Below, piece by piece: positions 9,020 to 19,100 of a stretch of 64,000 nucleotides of DNA. A program made the translations under genes and the position numbers. The notes under the pieces were generated by a model that was given only the letters and a program-made list of their open reading frames with translations, searched no databases and had not been told where the DNA came from. Numbering within the stretch: the stretch's first letter is position 1; the number at the start of each line of letters is the position of its first letter. Origin of the DNA: Mesorhizobium mediterraneum (lineage in GTDB: Bacteria; Pseudomonadota; Alphaproteobacteria; Rhizobiales; Rhizobiaceae); assembly GCF_002284565.1 (NCBI RefSeq), contig NZ_NPKI01000011.1, positions 186,001 to 250,000 on the forward strand, in the 5' to 3' direction.

Positions 9020-9853
9020 ATGGACTCTCCAAGCAGACGCGTCGAGATGCTTCCCGCCAAGCGGCGGGCTCTCATCCTGGAGCACCTGCGGGTCAGCGGG
9101 GCGGCCAGCATCCAGGAGCTCGCCGACACGATTGGCGGATCGCAATCAACGGTAAGGCGCGACCTCGAACACCTGGTGGAAAAGGGGTATCTCGAACGCA
9201 CCCACGGTGGCGCACATTTGCTGCAGCCGATGCGCGCCACCTTCGAACGCGAGATGACCGTCAATGCGGAACTGCAGCACGCCGAGAAGGTAGCGATCGG
9301 GCGCGAGGCCGCGCAGCGGCTGAGTGCTCGCGACAGCGTCATCTTCGACAGTTCCTCGACCGTCATGGAGGTGGTGCGCGCCGCCGCCGAGCGGGATTTG
9401 CCGCTGACCGTGGTGACGAACAGTCTCCAGATCGCCGATTTCGCGGCCGACATCAAATCCTGGCGCATCATCCTGCCGGGCGGCACTGTCCGTCCTGGCT
9501 ATCGGCACCTTGCCGGTGAGCCGGGCGAGAGTTTCATCAGAACGCTTCATGCCGACCTCTGCATGACCGGCGCTTCGGCCGTCACGGGCACGCTGCTGAC
9601 GGAAACCTCGCTCGAGGTGGCGTCGCTCAAGCGCGCCATGATCTCTTCCGCCCGCAAGACGATCCTGCTCGTCGACAGCTCGAAGTTCACCGCACCTGGT
9701 TTCTGCACGCTTTCGGATATTTCCGAAATCGACGAGGTGATCACCGACGAGGGCATTTCCCAGGACGCACTTTCGTCCTTGCGCTCCGCTGAGCGAAAAG
9801 TGACGGTGGTTAGCGCCAGCTCTTTGCCGGCTTCAGGGCGTTCCAAATTGTGA
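9020..9853 (+). CDS. DeoR-family transcriptional regulator
   Basis: A 277-residue sugar-responsive repressor. The N-terminal winged helix-turn-helix reads RRALILEHLRVSGAASIQEL then STVRRDLEHL, followed by a DeoR sensor domain that binds phosphorylated sugars. The GGxxR-like and DSSST segments of the ligand pocket are present (FDSSSTVMEV). It ends the plus-strand arm of the locus and most likely controls both arms from the 6506-6903 region, with a sugar phosphate made by the adjacent kinase as inducer. That last step is inference from family behaviour. Confidence 0.88.
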   Translation: MDSPSRRVEMLPAKRRALILEHLRVSGAASIQELADTIGGSQSTVRRDLEHLVEKGYLERTHGGAHLLQPMRATFEREMTVNAELQHAEKVAIGREAAQRLSARDSVIFDSSSTVMEVVRAAAERDLPLTVVTNSLQIADFAADIKSWRIILPGGTVRPGYRHLAGEPGESFIRTLHADLCMTGASAVTGTLLTETSLEVASLKRAMISSARKTILLVDSSKFTAPGFCTLSDISEIDEVITDEGISQDALSSLRSAERKVTVVSASSLPASGRSKL

Positions 9854-10194
9854 TGGCCTGACGACGGGACGCTCGGTTGATTCGAGTGCATCCGACGCGG
9901 CAAAGTGAGCGTTAGCGGTCGCGACCTGTTCGCTGCAGGCAGGAATTTTGTTGTCCCGTAGAGTGCGCCTCGCCGCGCGCAGGCGTAAGTTGCATGTCGA
10001 TTGGCACATTGAAACGACGCGGGAAATTCGCCGCGCTTCTCCATCTCGTAGTTGTTGAGGCTTGAAATGGCGCTGGTCGGTTTCCACACCGTCGCCGGGC
10101 AGCTGCAGCCCGTCTCGCCGACCTTCGAATCCTTCCATCCTTTCATCGGGAAGGCTTGTCATCGGGAAGGCTTGGGCGCTGATCCCCCGCGATG
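9854..10194. other. intergenic stretch with a short tandem duplication
   Basis: A gap of 341 bp between the convergent DeoR and T-TE genes. No supported gene was found; frames on both strands are low-complexity and look like shadows. A 16-bp unit, CATCGGGAAGGCTTGT, occurs twice in tandem at 10144-10175, the second copy differing only in its last base. No strong terminator was identified. Confidence 0.5.
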
Positions 10195-11253
10195 CTATGG
10201 CGAGGCGGGTTCGCGCATCACGGCAACATCTCTGGCCGCCAGGAATGCGATGATCTCGTCGTCGATCGCCTGCATGTTGGCTTCGCGAAACTTGTCGTGC
10301 GTGCCCGGGACGACAACGGTTTTTATCCTGGTTTTTTCAGACGCCCAGCCCCTGTATTGCTCCACCGTTGCGGCGCTCCATTCCGAACTGGCGAGAACCA
10401 GGATATCGCAGGGGTAAGACGAAGGCGAGAATCCGGCAGCGGCGCGGACGAGGGCGCTCTTGAATGCTTTCTGCCGGGTGTGACGCCCGATGCGCGTTTG
10501 TCCCAGCCCAGCGGCATTCAAGCCGTCGCGAAGCAGGCGCCAATAGACGACCTTGCGCGTGATCTGGCGCCGCCTGCTGGCGGTCATGCGGTCGTCCGGT
10601 ATCGGCTTCAGCCAGGCCGAGCCGAGCGGCGGCGGATCGATGAGCAGCAGCGCAGGCCGCTCGCCAGTCACTTCATAGGTGAGGCGCCCGACCTCGATCG
10701 CAAGCAAACCGCCAAGGCAGATACCGCCGATTATATGTGGGTGTCGGCCTGTCACTGAGGTCAGGCCTTCAAAATAGTTGGCGCTTATTTCGTCCAGATT
10801 GGAATACGGTGTTTCGCCGGGCTCAAGACCCATGCCGCGCACGGCCATCACCGCGTATTTCTCCTTGAGGCGCTTTCCGAAGCGATTGGCGAACAGCGCC
10901 GATCCCGAAATGCCGTGGATCATTGCGATCGGCTCATGGCCGGAACTGCCGGATACCGGCACAATGAGTTGCCGTGCGGGGTGGGTTGGCGTCAAGGACG
11001 CGACCAGCCTGCCAAATTCACGCGGCGTCGGCGCCGCCAGCAGGACCGAAGTCTGGAGCTTGATGCCGAACCGGTTTTGGACGGCAAGAACGAGAGTTTC
11101 GGCGGTTAGCGAATCGCCCCCGAGATCGAAGAAACTATCGTCGATGTCCGCGGTCGGAATTTGCAGTTCCGTGGCGAAGATGCCGGCAATAACATGCGCG
11201 GGACCGTCGCTCGGTATCGCACGGATAGGCTGGATAATTGGCCGCACGTTCAT
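10195..11253 (-). CDS. NRPS T-TE protein with a Cys-type thioesterase
   Basis: A 352-residue two-domain protein. Residues ~15-90 are a carrier (T) domain with DDSFFDLGGDSL, Ser48 being the phosphopantetheine site. Residues ~105-340 are a type I thioesterase of alpha/beta-hydrolase fold. The nucleophile elbow reads GGICLGG, so the nucleophile is Cys179 instead of the usual Ser; Asp206 (LLIDPPP) and His319 (PGTHDKF) complete a triad. ATG at 11253 is preferred to a TTG at 11259. It is the last gene of the cluster and should release, cyclise or dimerise the product. Cys thioesterases are known for making strained or thioester-linked products; the outcome here is open. Confidence 0.85.
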   Translation of the reverse strand: MNVRPIIQPIRAIPSDGPAHVIAGIFATELQIPTADIDDSFFDLGGDSLTAETLVLAVQNRFGIKLQTSVLLAAPTPREFGRLVASLTPTHPARQLIVPVSGSSGHEPIAMIHGISGSALFANRFGKRLKEKYAVMAVRGMGLEPGETPYSNLDEISANYFEGLTSVTGRHPHIIGGICLGGLLAIEVGRLTYEVTGERPALLLIDPPPLGSAWLKPIPDDRMTASRRRQITRKVVYWRLLRDGLNAAGLGQTRIGRHTRQKAFKSALVRAAAGFSPSSYPCDILVLASSEWSAATVEQYRGWASEKTRIKTVVVPGTHDKFREANMQAIDDEIIAFLAARDVAVMREPASP

Positions 11254-11437
11254 CGGCAAGCCCCCTGGATCGATGATCGTCCGCCTTTTGGGAAGCTTGG
11301 CGGTACATCGAATGCTTGCGTGCTTTTAACTCACAGCCTGTGCGGCTAACAAGGACTCATCGCAGCGACCAAGCGGGCGCTGTTCCTTTGATCGAGAGAC
11401 GCAGCAGGTATGCCGATCCTGAATGGTCGCTCGCCTT

Positions 11438-13132
11438 TCACCGAATACCAGCCCAGGCAAAAAGCCCTTTCCATCTCTTGATCAGTTTTGCAGTTGGCCC
11501 GTTCACTTTCCTGTCGGACGATTGCGCGGTCTGGCCGTTGTTGGTGGGGCCACTAGGTGCCTGCAAATATTGCTGCAGAAGCAGCCTGTCTATCTTGCCG
11601 GTTGGCGTCAGCGGCAACGACTCGATCGCGTGGATTCGGCCCGGAATTTTCCACTGTGGGAGGATCGACCTCAAGCTGGCCCTTAATGCGTCAGTCTGAA
11701 ACAAGGCTCCCTGTTTTATCACGACGAAGGCGGCAAGGGAGTGCGCATCCTGGCGAAGTTCGGTGATGACCGCGACTTCATTCACCATTGGAAGCAGCAG
11801 GAAAGCCTGCTCGATTTCCCGCGTTTCAACGCGATACCCGCGAATCTTGACCTGGTCGTCGCGCCGTCCGAGGAATTCAAGACCGTTGCTCGATAAACGC
11901 CCGATATCGCCGGTGTGAAACACACGCTGATCGGGAAAATTGAGGTCGGTGCCGAAATGCTTTGCCGTTTCGGACGCCTGCCGCCAATAACCGTCTGCCA
12001 GGAAAGCGCTGCGGACGACGAGTTCGCCGACGCCTCCCTGTTCGACCGGCTGGCCATCTTCATCGACGACCAGGAGAGACTTGTCCGCGACTGGTCGCGG
12101 CGCCGGTACCGTGCCTGGCGCGAGCAACTCGCCCGGAGCTACCGAAGCCACCGCGATGTGACCGGCTTCGGTGGAAGAGAAGCGATGGCGCAAGGCACAG
12201 GACCTCGCGAAGTGATGGCGCCATTGCTCGACGTCCGAGGCAACGACCGTTTGACCCGCCAGCGCCACCAAGCGTACCGATGGATGCAGGCCCGAGCCCG
12301 CGAGCATCGACAGATACTTGCGAAACAACATCACCGGAGGGTGCAGTAAGGTTACGCGACGCTTATCAATCCACGCCCCGAGACCACCGAGACCACCCGA
12401 TGCAGCATCGTAGAGTTCCAGCGTGGCTCCGTTGAGAAGCGCGCCGAAGACGTCCGCCTCCGATGAGGCGAAACTGCAATATGTCAGGAGGGACTGCCGG
12501 TCTGTGGAGTTCACCCCGTCATACCGGGCACAAAGCCAGGCCCGATGCAGCACGGTGCGATGGCTTTTCACGACCCCTTTCGGCCGCCCGGTGCTTCCAG
12601 AGGTGTAGAAGATTGCGGCCGGGTCACCCGGGTCCATCGGAATATGCAACGCATCAGCCGAATAACGCGCGTCGATGTCCTCAAGCAGGAGAACCCGCCT
12701 GTGGTCATCGACAAGGTCATGCGCGGCAGGCGCGTGAGACGCATCGGTAAGCAGCAGATCCGGCGCCGCATCGCTGAGTATGTCGCGCTGTGCTGCAAGC
12801 GGCATACCAGGATGGAGGCAAAGGAATGCCTTTGCCGCCTTGAGCGCCGCCAGCGCGCAGATCACCATGTCCGGCGAATGGTCGACAAGATAGGCGACGC
12901 ATCCGCGCCCGGGCTGCGTGTGCTCGAGGATTGCCCGGGCCAGCTGATTGGAGCGTCGTTTAACGTCGTCGTATGTCCATCGATGCCGGTCGCCGCCAAT
13001 CGCCACGTGCGAGCCATACCTGCGGACCACTGTGTCGAAACGCGCCGGGATGGTCTGCTCCAACTCGGCCCGGTCGAACGCCATCATGCGACCATTCAGA
13101 TCGGGCGCGGGATCGTGCAAGTGTTCAGCCAT
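11438..13132 (-). CDS. free-standing NRPS adenylation domain
   Basis: A 564-residue AMP-forming adenylation enzyme. Core motifs: FYTSGSTGRPKGVV (A3), SSTE where most NRPS A domains have GPTE (A5), HTGDIGR (A7), and TPTGKIDR with the catalytic Lys (A10). By eye the A4 segment SFASSEADVF aligns with SFDASVWEMF, so the residue equal to Asp235 of GrsA is Ala; an alpha-amino acid would not be held normally. ATG 13132 overlaps the synthetase stop by 8 bp. It has no carrier domain and must load a T domain in trans, most simply the T-TE protein encoded next. Substrate unknown; a keto, hydroxy or aryl acid is possible. Confidence 0.85.
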   Translation of the reverse strand: MAEHLHDPAPDLNGRMMAFDRAELEQTIPARFDTVVRRYGSHVAIGGDRHRWTYDDVKRRSNQLARAILEHTQPGRGCVAYLVDHSPDMVICALAALKAAKAFLCLHPGMPLAAQRDILSDAAPDLLLTDASHAPAAHDLVDDHRRVLLLEDIDARYSADALHIPMDPGDPAAIFYTSGSTGRPKGVVKSHRTVLHRAWLCARYDGVNSTDRQSLLTYCSFASSEADVFGALLNGATLELYDAASGGLGGLGAWIDKRRVTLLHPPVMLFRKYLSMLAGSGLHPSVRLVALAGQTVVASDVEQWRHHFARSCALRHRFSSTEAGHIAVASVAPGELLAPGTVPAPRPVADKSLLVVDEDGQPVEQGGVGELVVRSAFLADGYWRQASETAKHFGTDLNFPDQRVFHTGDIGRLSSNGLEFLGRRDDQVKIRGYRVETREIEQAFLLLPMVNEVAVITELRQDAHSLAAFVVIKQGALFQTDALRASLRSILPQWKIPGRIHAIESLPLTPTGKIDRLLLQQYLQAPSGPTNNGQTAQSSDRKVNGPTAKLIKRWKGLFAWAGIR

Positions 13133-16100
13133 GGCCCTCTGCAAGCTGGTTTTCGGTCACGGCACTCAGTTCGGCGTCGAGCTTTGCCTTCCGTCCATAG
13201 GCGACGAGAGCCCTGTAAGTTGATGAGCGCAACCGCACACCTTCCCTCAGGCTCTCCTCGCGGGCGCGCAATTCCATTTCGCCGGGGATCAGGATTTCGG
13301 TGGCGCCTTCGGCACGTTCGCCGTTCCTGGTCTGCTCGATCAGGCGGTCGACGCGCTCGGTGAATTCCGACGCCGGCATGAATCGCTGTGGATCCAGCGC
13401 CATGAAGAAATGGCCGTAGTCGGGCGCCTGGGCGCTCTCGCGCAATCTGTCCTGATGGTGATCGCTGCCAAAACCCGCGCCGCTGAGCACGCCCGCAAGC
13501 ACCTCCATCACCAGGGCCAGGCCATATCCCTTGTGTCCGCCGATCGGCACGCCAAGCCCTGCGGCGAGATCGCCGAGATCGGTCGAAGGGCGCCCCGACC
13601 GGTCGAGAATCCAGCCCGGCGGCAACGGACTGCCTTCCGCCACGGACAGGCCGATCTTGCCGCGAGGCGCGACGCTCATGGCGACGTCGAGAAGGATAGG
13701 GAAATGTCGCCCTGCCGGAATGCCGACACCGAGCGGATTGTTGCCGAATGTCGGCGTGACCCCGCCCGTCGGTGCCAGGATCAGCGGTCCGTTGGTCGTG
13801 CAGAGCCCGATGAGACCGTTCTTCGCTGCCTGCCAGACATAGTGGCCGGCGGCGCCGAAATGGTTGGAGCGGCGGACGCCGACAATTCCAACGCCGTGCC
13901 TGCCCGCCTTTTGAATGGCGAGGTCCATCGCCACCGTGCTGACCCACTGGCCCGGGCCGTTGTCGCCATCGATCCGCGCGATGGTGGCGGTCTCGTGCTC
14001 GATCCGTATTTGAGGATCGGCGTTGATCTTGCCCGAGGCAATCCGCACGGCATAACGCGGAATGCTGACCATGTCGTGCGTCGGCTGTCCGCGCAGGCTC
14101 GCCTCGAGTTGGACTTCCGCGACGATTTCCGCACCCTTGAGGCTCAATCCAGCCCGTGTCAGCGCTTCGCGACCGTAGACGCGAAGGCTTTCAATCGTCA
14201 CCAGAATTTTCCCGCCATTTCCGCTCGATGCCGGTGCAGCCGCGACGGTTGGCCCGATGTCATGCCGTGCCTGGGCGACTGCGCGAGCCAGATCGGTGAT
14301 CGTCTGATGCTGATAGAGCTGACGCAGATCGACGTGCAGACCGGCCCTGCTGGCTTCGACAACAACATTGATGCTCAGGATGGAATTGCCGCCTAGGTCG
14401 AAGAAGTTGTCGTGTAGCCCAACCTCATCGAGCCGCAACACCTTTTTCCAGACCCCCGTCAGGATCGTCTCGTCGTCGGTTGGCGCGACCACGCGCAGAT
14501 CGACCCGGCTGGAGGGATGCGTCACGACAGTTGATCGAGCCGTCTGCGCCTCCTTGGTGAGCAGTGCCCGTCGGTCGACTTTTCCGTTCGACGTGCGAGG
14601 CAAGCGCTGCAGCATGACGATGCGTTGCGGCAGCATGTATTCCGGGAGCTGCTGCTTCAGAAATTCGCGCAGGCGCCCGGACAGAGCAGGCACTTGCGCA
14701 TCATGCTGCTCATTGGCCGCAACGAAGGCCACCAGACATTTGCGATCGCCGATATTATCGTCTGTGGCAGCATCCTCCACCACGCCGACGACACATTCGC
14801 GCACGTCCGGGTGTGTGTGAATCGCAACCTCGATCTCGCCCAGTTCGATACGGAAACCGCGAATCTTCACCTGTTCGTCGGCGCGGCCGAGAATTTCGAT
14901 CGTCCCGTCAGGCCGGTATCGGGCCAGATCGCCGGTTCGATGGAGCCGCGCGCCGTCATGCGGGCTGAACGGATTTCGGACGAAGTTCTTCGCCGTATGC
15001 TCCGGATGATTGATGTAGCCGGCTCCAATACCGCCGCCGCCGACATACAAGTGACCGCCGATGCCAACCGGCACCGGGCGGCGGGACGTGTCCAGCACAT
15101 AGGCCTGCGTATTGGCAATCGGCCGACCGATCGGGACGACCTTCGCCGCGCCGCCCTCGGCCGGGACGGGATAGATCATCACGATCCCTGTCGTCTCGGT
15201 CTGGCCGAACATATTGATGAATCTTGTCCCGGGTCTGCAGAGGTGCCGCCATTTTTCTATCAAGGCGCTGGGCAAGGGCTCGCTGGCTGAAAGCACGAGC
15301 CGTAGCTGATTGTCGAGCAAGCTTGCCCGCACGGGTTGATCGAGCGACATCAAGACCTGCAGGCAGCCGGCCGAGAATGATGGAACAAGGTCCAGCACTG
15401 ATACGCGCTGGTGGCGTACCATCTCGAACAGCAAATGCGGATCGCGGAGTTCCTCGGCCGAAGCAACGGCCACGGCCGCACCGCAGGAGAGCGGAACGGC
15501 AAACTGCCGTATCGAGGAGGAAAACGAGAACGAAGCCGTGTGCAGGTAGATGTCGTCCGGACGGATTGCGACAGCGCGGACCATCGCCTGCGCATAGTGG
15601 CCGACATTCGCCTGCGTGATCATCGCGCCTTTGGGTTTGCCTGTGGAGCCTGACGTGTAGATCACGTAGGCAAGCGCGTCGGACGCAGGGATGGTGCCAA
15701 CGTTGTGACTGTCCTCCAGCGCTAGGGAAGCATGGCAGGCGTCGATGCAGATGGTTCGGGTGTGGTCGGAGCTGTCGATGGCCATCGACTGAAACGTGGA
15801 GGGGAATTTTGGCAGCAGCGATGTCTCGGTGATGAGCAAGCTCACGCCGGCGTCACGCAGCATAAAAGCAATACGTTCGGACGGATGTTCGGGGTCGAGG
15901 GGCAGAAACGCACCGCCGGCCTTCCACACCCCGAGCAGCACCGCCAGCATCTCGGCAGACCTCGGCAGGCAGATCGCTGTCAATGTCTCGCGGGCAACGC
16001 CGCTGCGGCGAAAATACCGCGCGAACCGGCTGGCTCGCTCGTTGAGCTCCCGATAAGTGAACTGCCGGTCCCCGCCCAGCACGGCTGTGGCATCAGGTGT

Positions 16101-19100
16101 TCGCTCGACCTGCGCTTCGAACAGCTGGACATAATCCTGCCCCAGCAATTCGCTGGCTTCGGTGTGGTTCCAGTCGATTTCGACCTGGCGGCGGTCGACC
16201 TCAGGCAACAGGGACAGTTCCGACAGTCTTTGCCCGGGATCGCTTCCTATGCTTTCGAGCAAGGTCTGGAAATGCCGTGCCAGCCGGTCGATCGCGGCCG
16301 GCTCGTACAGATCAGCGTTGAATTGCCAAGTCGCGGACATCCCTTCCGGGGTTTCCGACAGGTACAGAGTAAGGTCGAACTTCGCCGTCACCTTGTCGAT
16401 GCGCACAGGTTCCGCTGAGAGACCTTGCGCGAGATCGAAGCAAGGTCCCGCCACGTGATCAGTTGCCGACTGAGCGGGCAAGACCGAGCCTGGCAACCCT
16501 GGGATGTTCTGAAACGCGAACATGACTTGGAACAACGGCGCGTGGCCGGGATCGCGCGGGATATTCAACTGTTCAACGATGCGCTCGAGAGGAACATCCT
16601 GGTGCGCGTAGGCGTCAAGCGCCGTCGACCGGACGCGGCCGAGCAATTCCAGGAATGACGGGTCGCCCGCAAGCGGCGTTCGCAAAACCAGCGTGTTGGC
16701 GAAGAACCCGATCAGCGGCTCCAACTCCTTGCTCGGGCGGTTTGCGATCGGCACGCCGACGGCGCAATCGTCTTGCCCGTTGTAGCGGTGGAGCAATGTC
16801 TTGAAGGCCGCCAGAAACGTCATGAACACGGTCGCATTATGGCTTTGACCCAGCGCCTTAAGTTGATCCGTCGTTTGACGGTCGATCAGGGCCTGTATGG
16901 TGCCGCCGCGATAGGATTGAATGGCCGGGCGAGGGCGGTCCGTCGGAAGCGTGAAGGCCGGCGGCATCTCCTTGAGCTGACGGATCCAGTAACCGGTCTG
17001 GCGCTCGAATTCGCCGGCCTCGACGCCGTGCTGCTGCCAGGCTGCGAAGTCGCCGTACTGAAGCGGCAAGTCGTCGAGCGGCGACGCCCTGTCGTCATGA
17101 AATGCTTCGTACAGTTGCCTCAACTCGGTGTAGAGGACGCCGATCGACCAGCCGTCGGAAACGATGTGGTGCATCGTCAGAAGCAGGACGTGCTCGTCGG
17201 ATGTCAGCCGGATCAGCTTGGCGCGAAACAGGGGACCTTGCGCCAGGTCGAACGGTTCGCCAGCGTCCTGGCTGGCGAGGTGCTTTGCCTCGGCGGTTCG
17301 TGCGTCCGCCTTGTGGCCGGACAGATCAATCATCACCAGCCTGGTTTCCTGAAATTCGGAAACCACTTGCACTGGTCCGCCCTCGCGCATGTGAAAGGTC
17401 GTGCGCAGGATGTCGTGACGTCGGCGAATTTCGTCGAGGCACAGCGCCAATGCACGCTCGTCGAGCGGGCCTGTCAGCCAGAGCGAGGCCGACATATTGT
17501 AGGCGCCGCCGGCACCCATCCGATCAAGAAAATAGACGCGCTTTTGCACGGAGGAGAGCCGTGCGAGCGTTCCTCCTTGCCGCCGGGGGATGTGTTTCGC
17601 GGCCTGCGTAGAAGTCGTCGATCCTTGCTCCAGTCGCGCTCTGCCATCCGCTACGAGATCGGCCATCTGCTCGCCGATGCGCTCCGAAAGTCGCGCAGTG
17701 GTCGGGCGTTCAAACATGCAATCGATCGGCAACGTAACCTGGAATATCTCCTGCAACCTGGCGAGAACCTGCATGGCGATAAGTGAATGACCGCCCAGGT
17801 CGAGGAAATCGTCATGAATGCCGGGCGGTTCGATTCCCAGAACTTCGGCAAAAACCGCCGCCACCCGGCGCTCAGTGGCGGTTCGGGCAATCACTTTGCC
17901 AGTCTGTGGCGGATCGCGTTGAGCGTTCTGTTGTTGCAGAGCGAGCGTCAGGGCCAGATGTTTGCGATTGACCTTTCCGCTGGAATCGACGGGGATCTCA
18001 TCCACCACAACGATCCACTGCGGCACCTTCGAGCGTGCCAGCCGCTCGGCGACAAAGTCGCGGATCTGCTGAACCGGCGTAAATTGTTTCTGCCCCGCCT
18101 TGAGCACGACCGCTGCGGCGACCGTCTCGCCGAGCACCAGGTGGGGAACGCCGAAAACAACCGCCTGTCCGATCGCGGCATGCTGGAGCAGGATCTGCTC
18201 CACCAGCCGCGGCGAGATCTTTTCGCCGCCGTGATTGATGATATCCTTCAGGCGGCCGGTGACGAACAGATAACCTTCGGCATCGAGGTGGCCTATGTCG
18301 CCTGTCCGCAGCCAGCCATCGATGAAAGCGGCTTGGTTGTCAGTGCGATCATCATAATCGTGCATGACATTTGGGCCGCGAATGACCACCTCGCCACTCC
18401 CGCCGGGCGGCAACAGACGTCCGGCTTCATTCATAATGGCAATTTCTGGACCGGCAGCCTTGCCCACGGAGCCTGGCTTGCGTTCGAACGGCGGAAGGCG
18501 ATTGCTCGCAATCTGCGGCGCCGCCTCGGTCATCCCGTAGGCTTCGACAAACGGTACGCCGAACGCGCTTTCGGTATCCGCGATCAGCTGTGGCGGCATT
18601 GGCGCCGAAGCCGAGCGAATGAAGCGCAATCCGCTCTGGCGCGGGTCTTCGCGGCAGAGACGGATCTGATCGAGGATCGTGCGATGCACGGCCGGGGAAG
18701 CCGTATACCAGGTCGGCTTGAGGTCGCTGAGACAGCTAAAGAAGCGGTCGGCGGAAAAGCCCTCCACGCTGATATAAGAGCCTCCGCATACCAGCGATGA
18801 CAAAAGGCTGCTGATGCCATGGATATGAAACAGGGGCATCATGCCCAAGCACCGGTCGGTGTGCCGGAGATCCACCGCCGCGCAAATGTTGCGCGCCGAA
18901 ACGCAAAGGTTTCGATGTGTCAGCGGTACCAGCTTGGGCCGCGCAGACGTGCCCGATGTGAACAAGAGCAGTGCGGCATCGTCAGGCGCAGCCAACGGCT
19001 GGTCACCGCGATGCCCTCGACCAGCGGCTGTCAGCGAGAAGGTCCCGGCCGCCGCATCGGGCTGCGAAACGAGTTGCAGGATCCGGATGTTCAGTGACGC

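Noticed and set aside
10144-10175. Tandem 16-bp repeat CATCGGGAAGGCTTGT as a possible CRISPR or iteron
   Set aside because: Only two adjacent copies without spacers; a simple local duplication.
17787-18800. A 337-codon plus-strand frame inside the synthetase gene
   Set aside because: It is opposite an unbroken 2108-codon NRPS frame with complete catalytic motifs.
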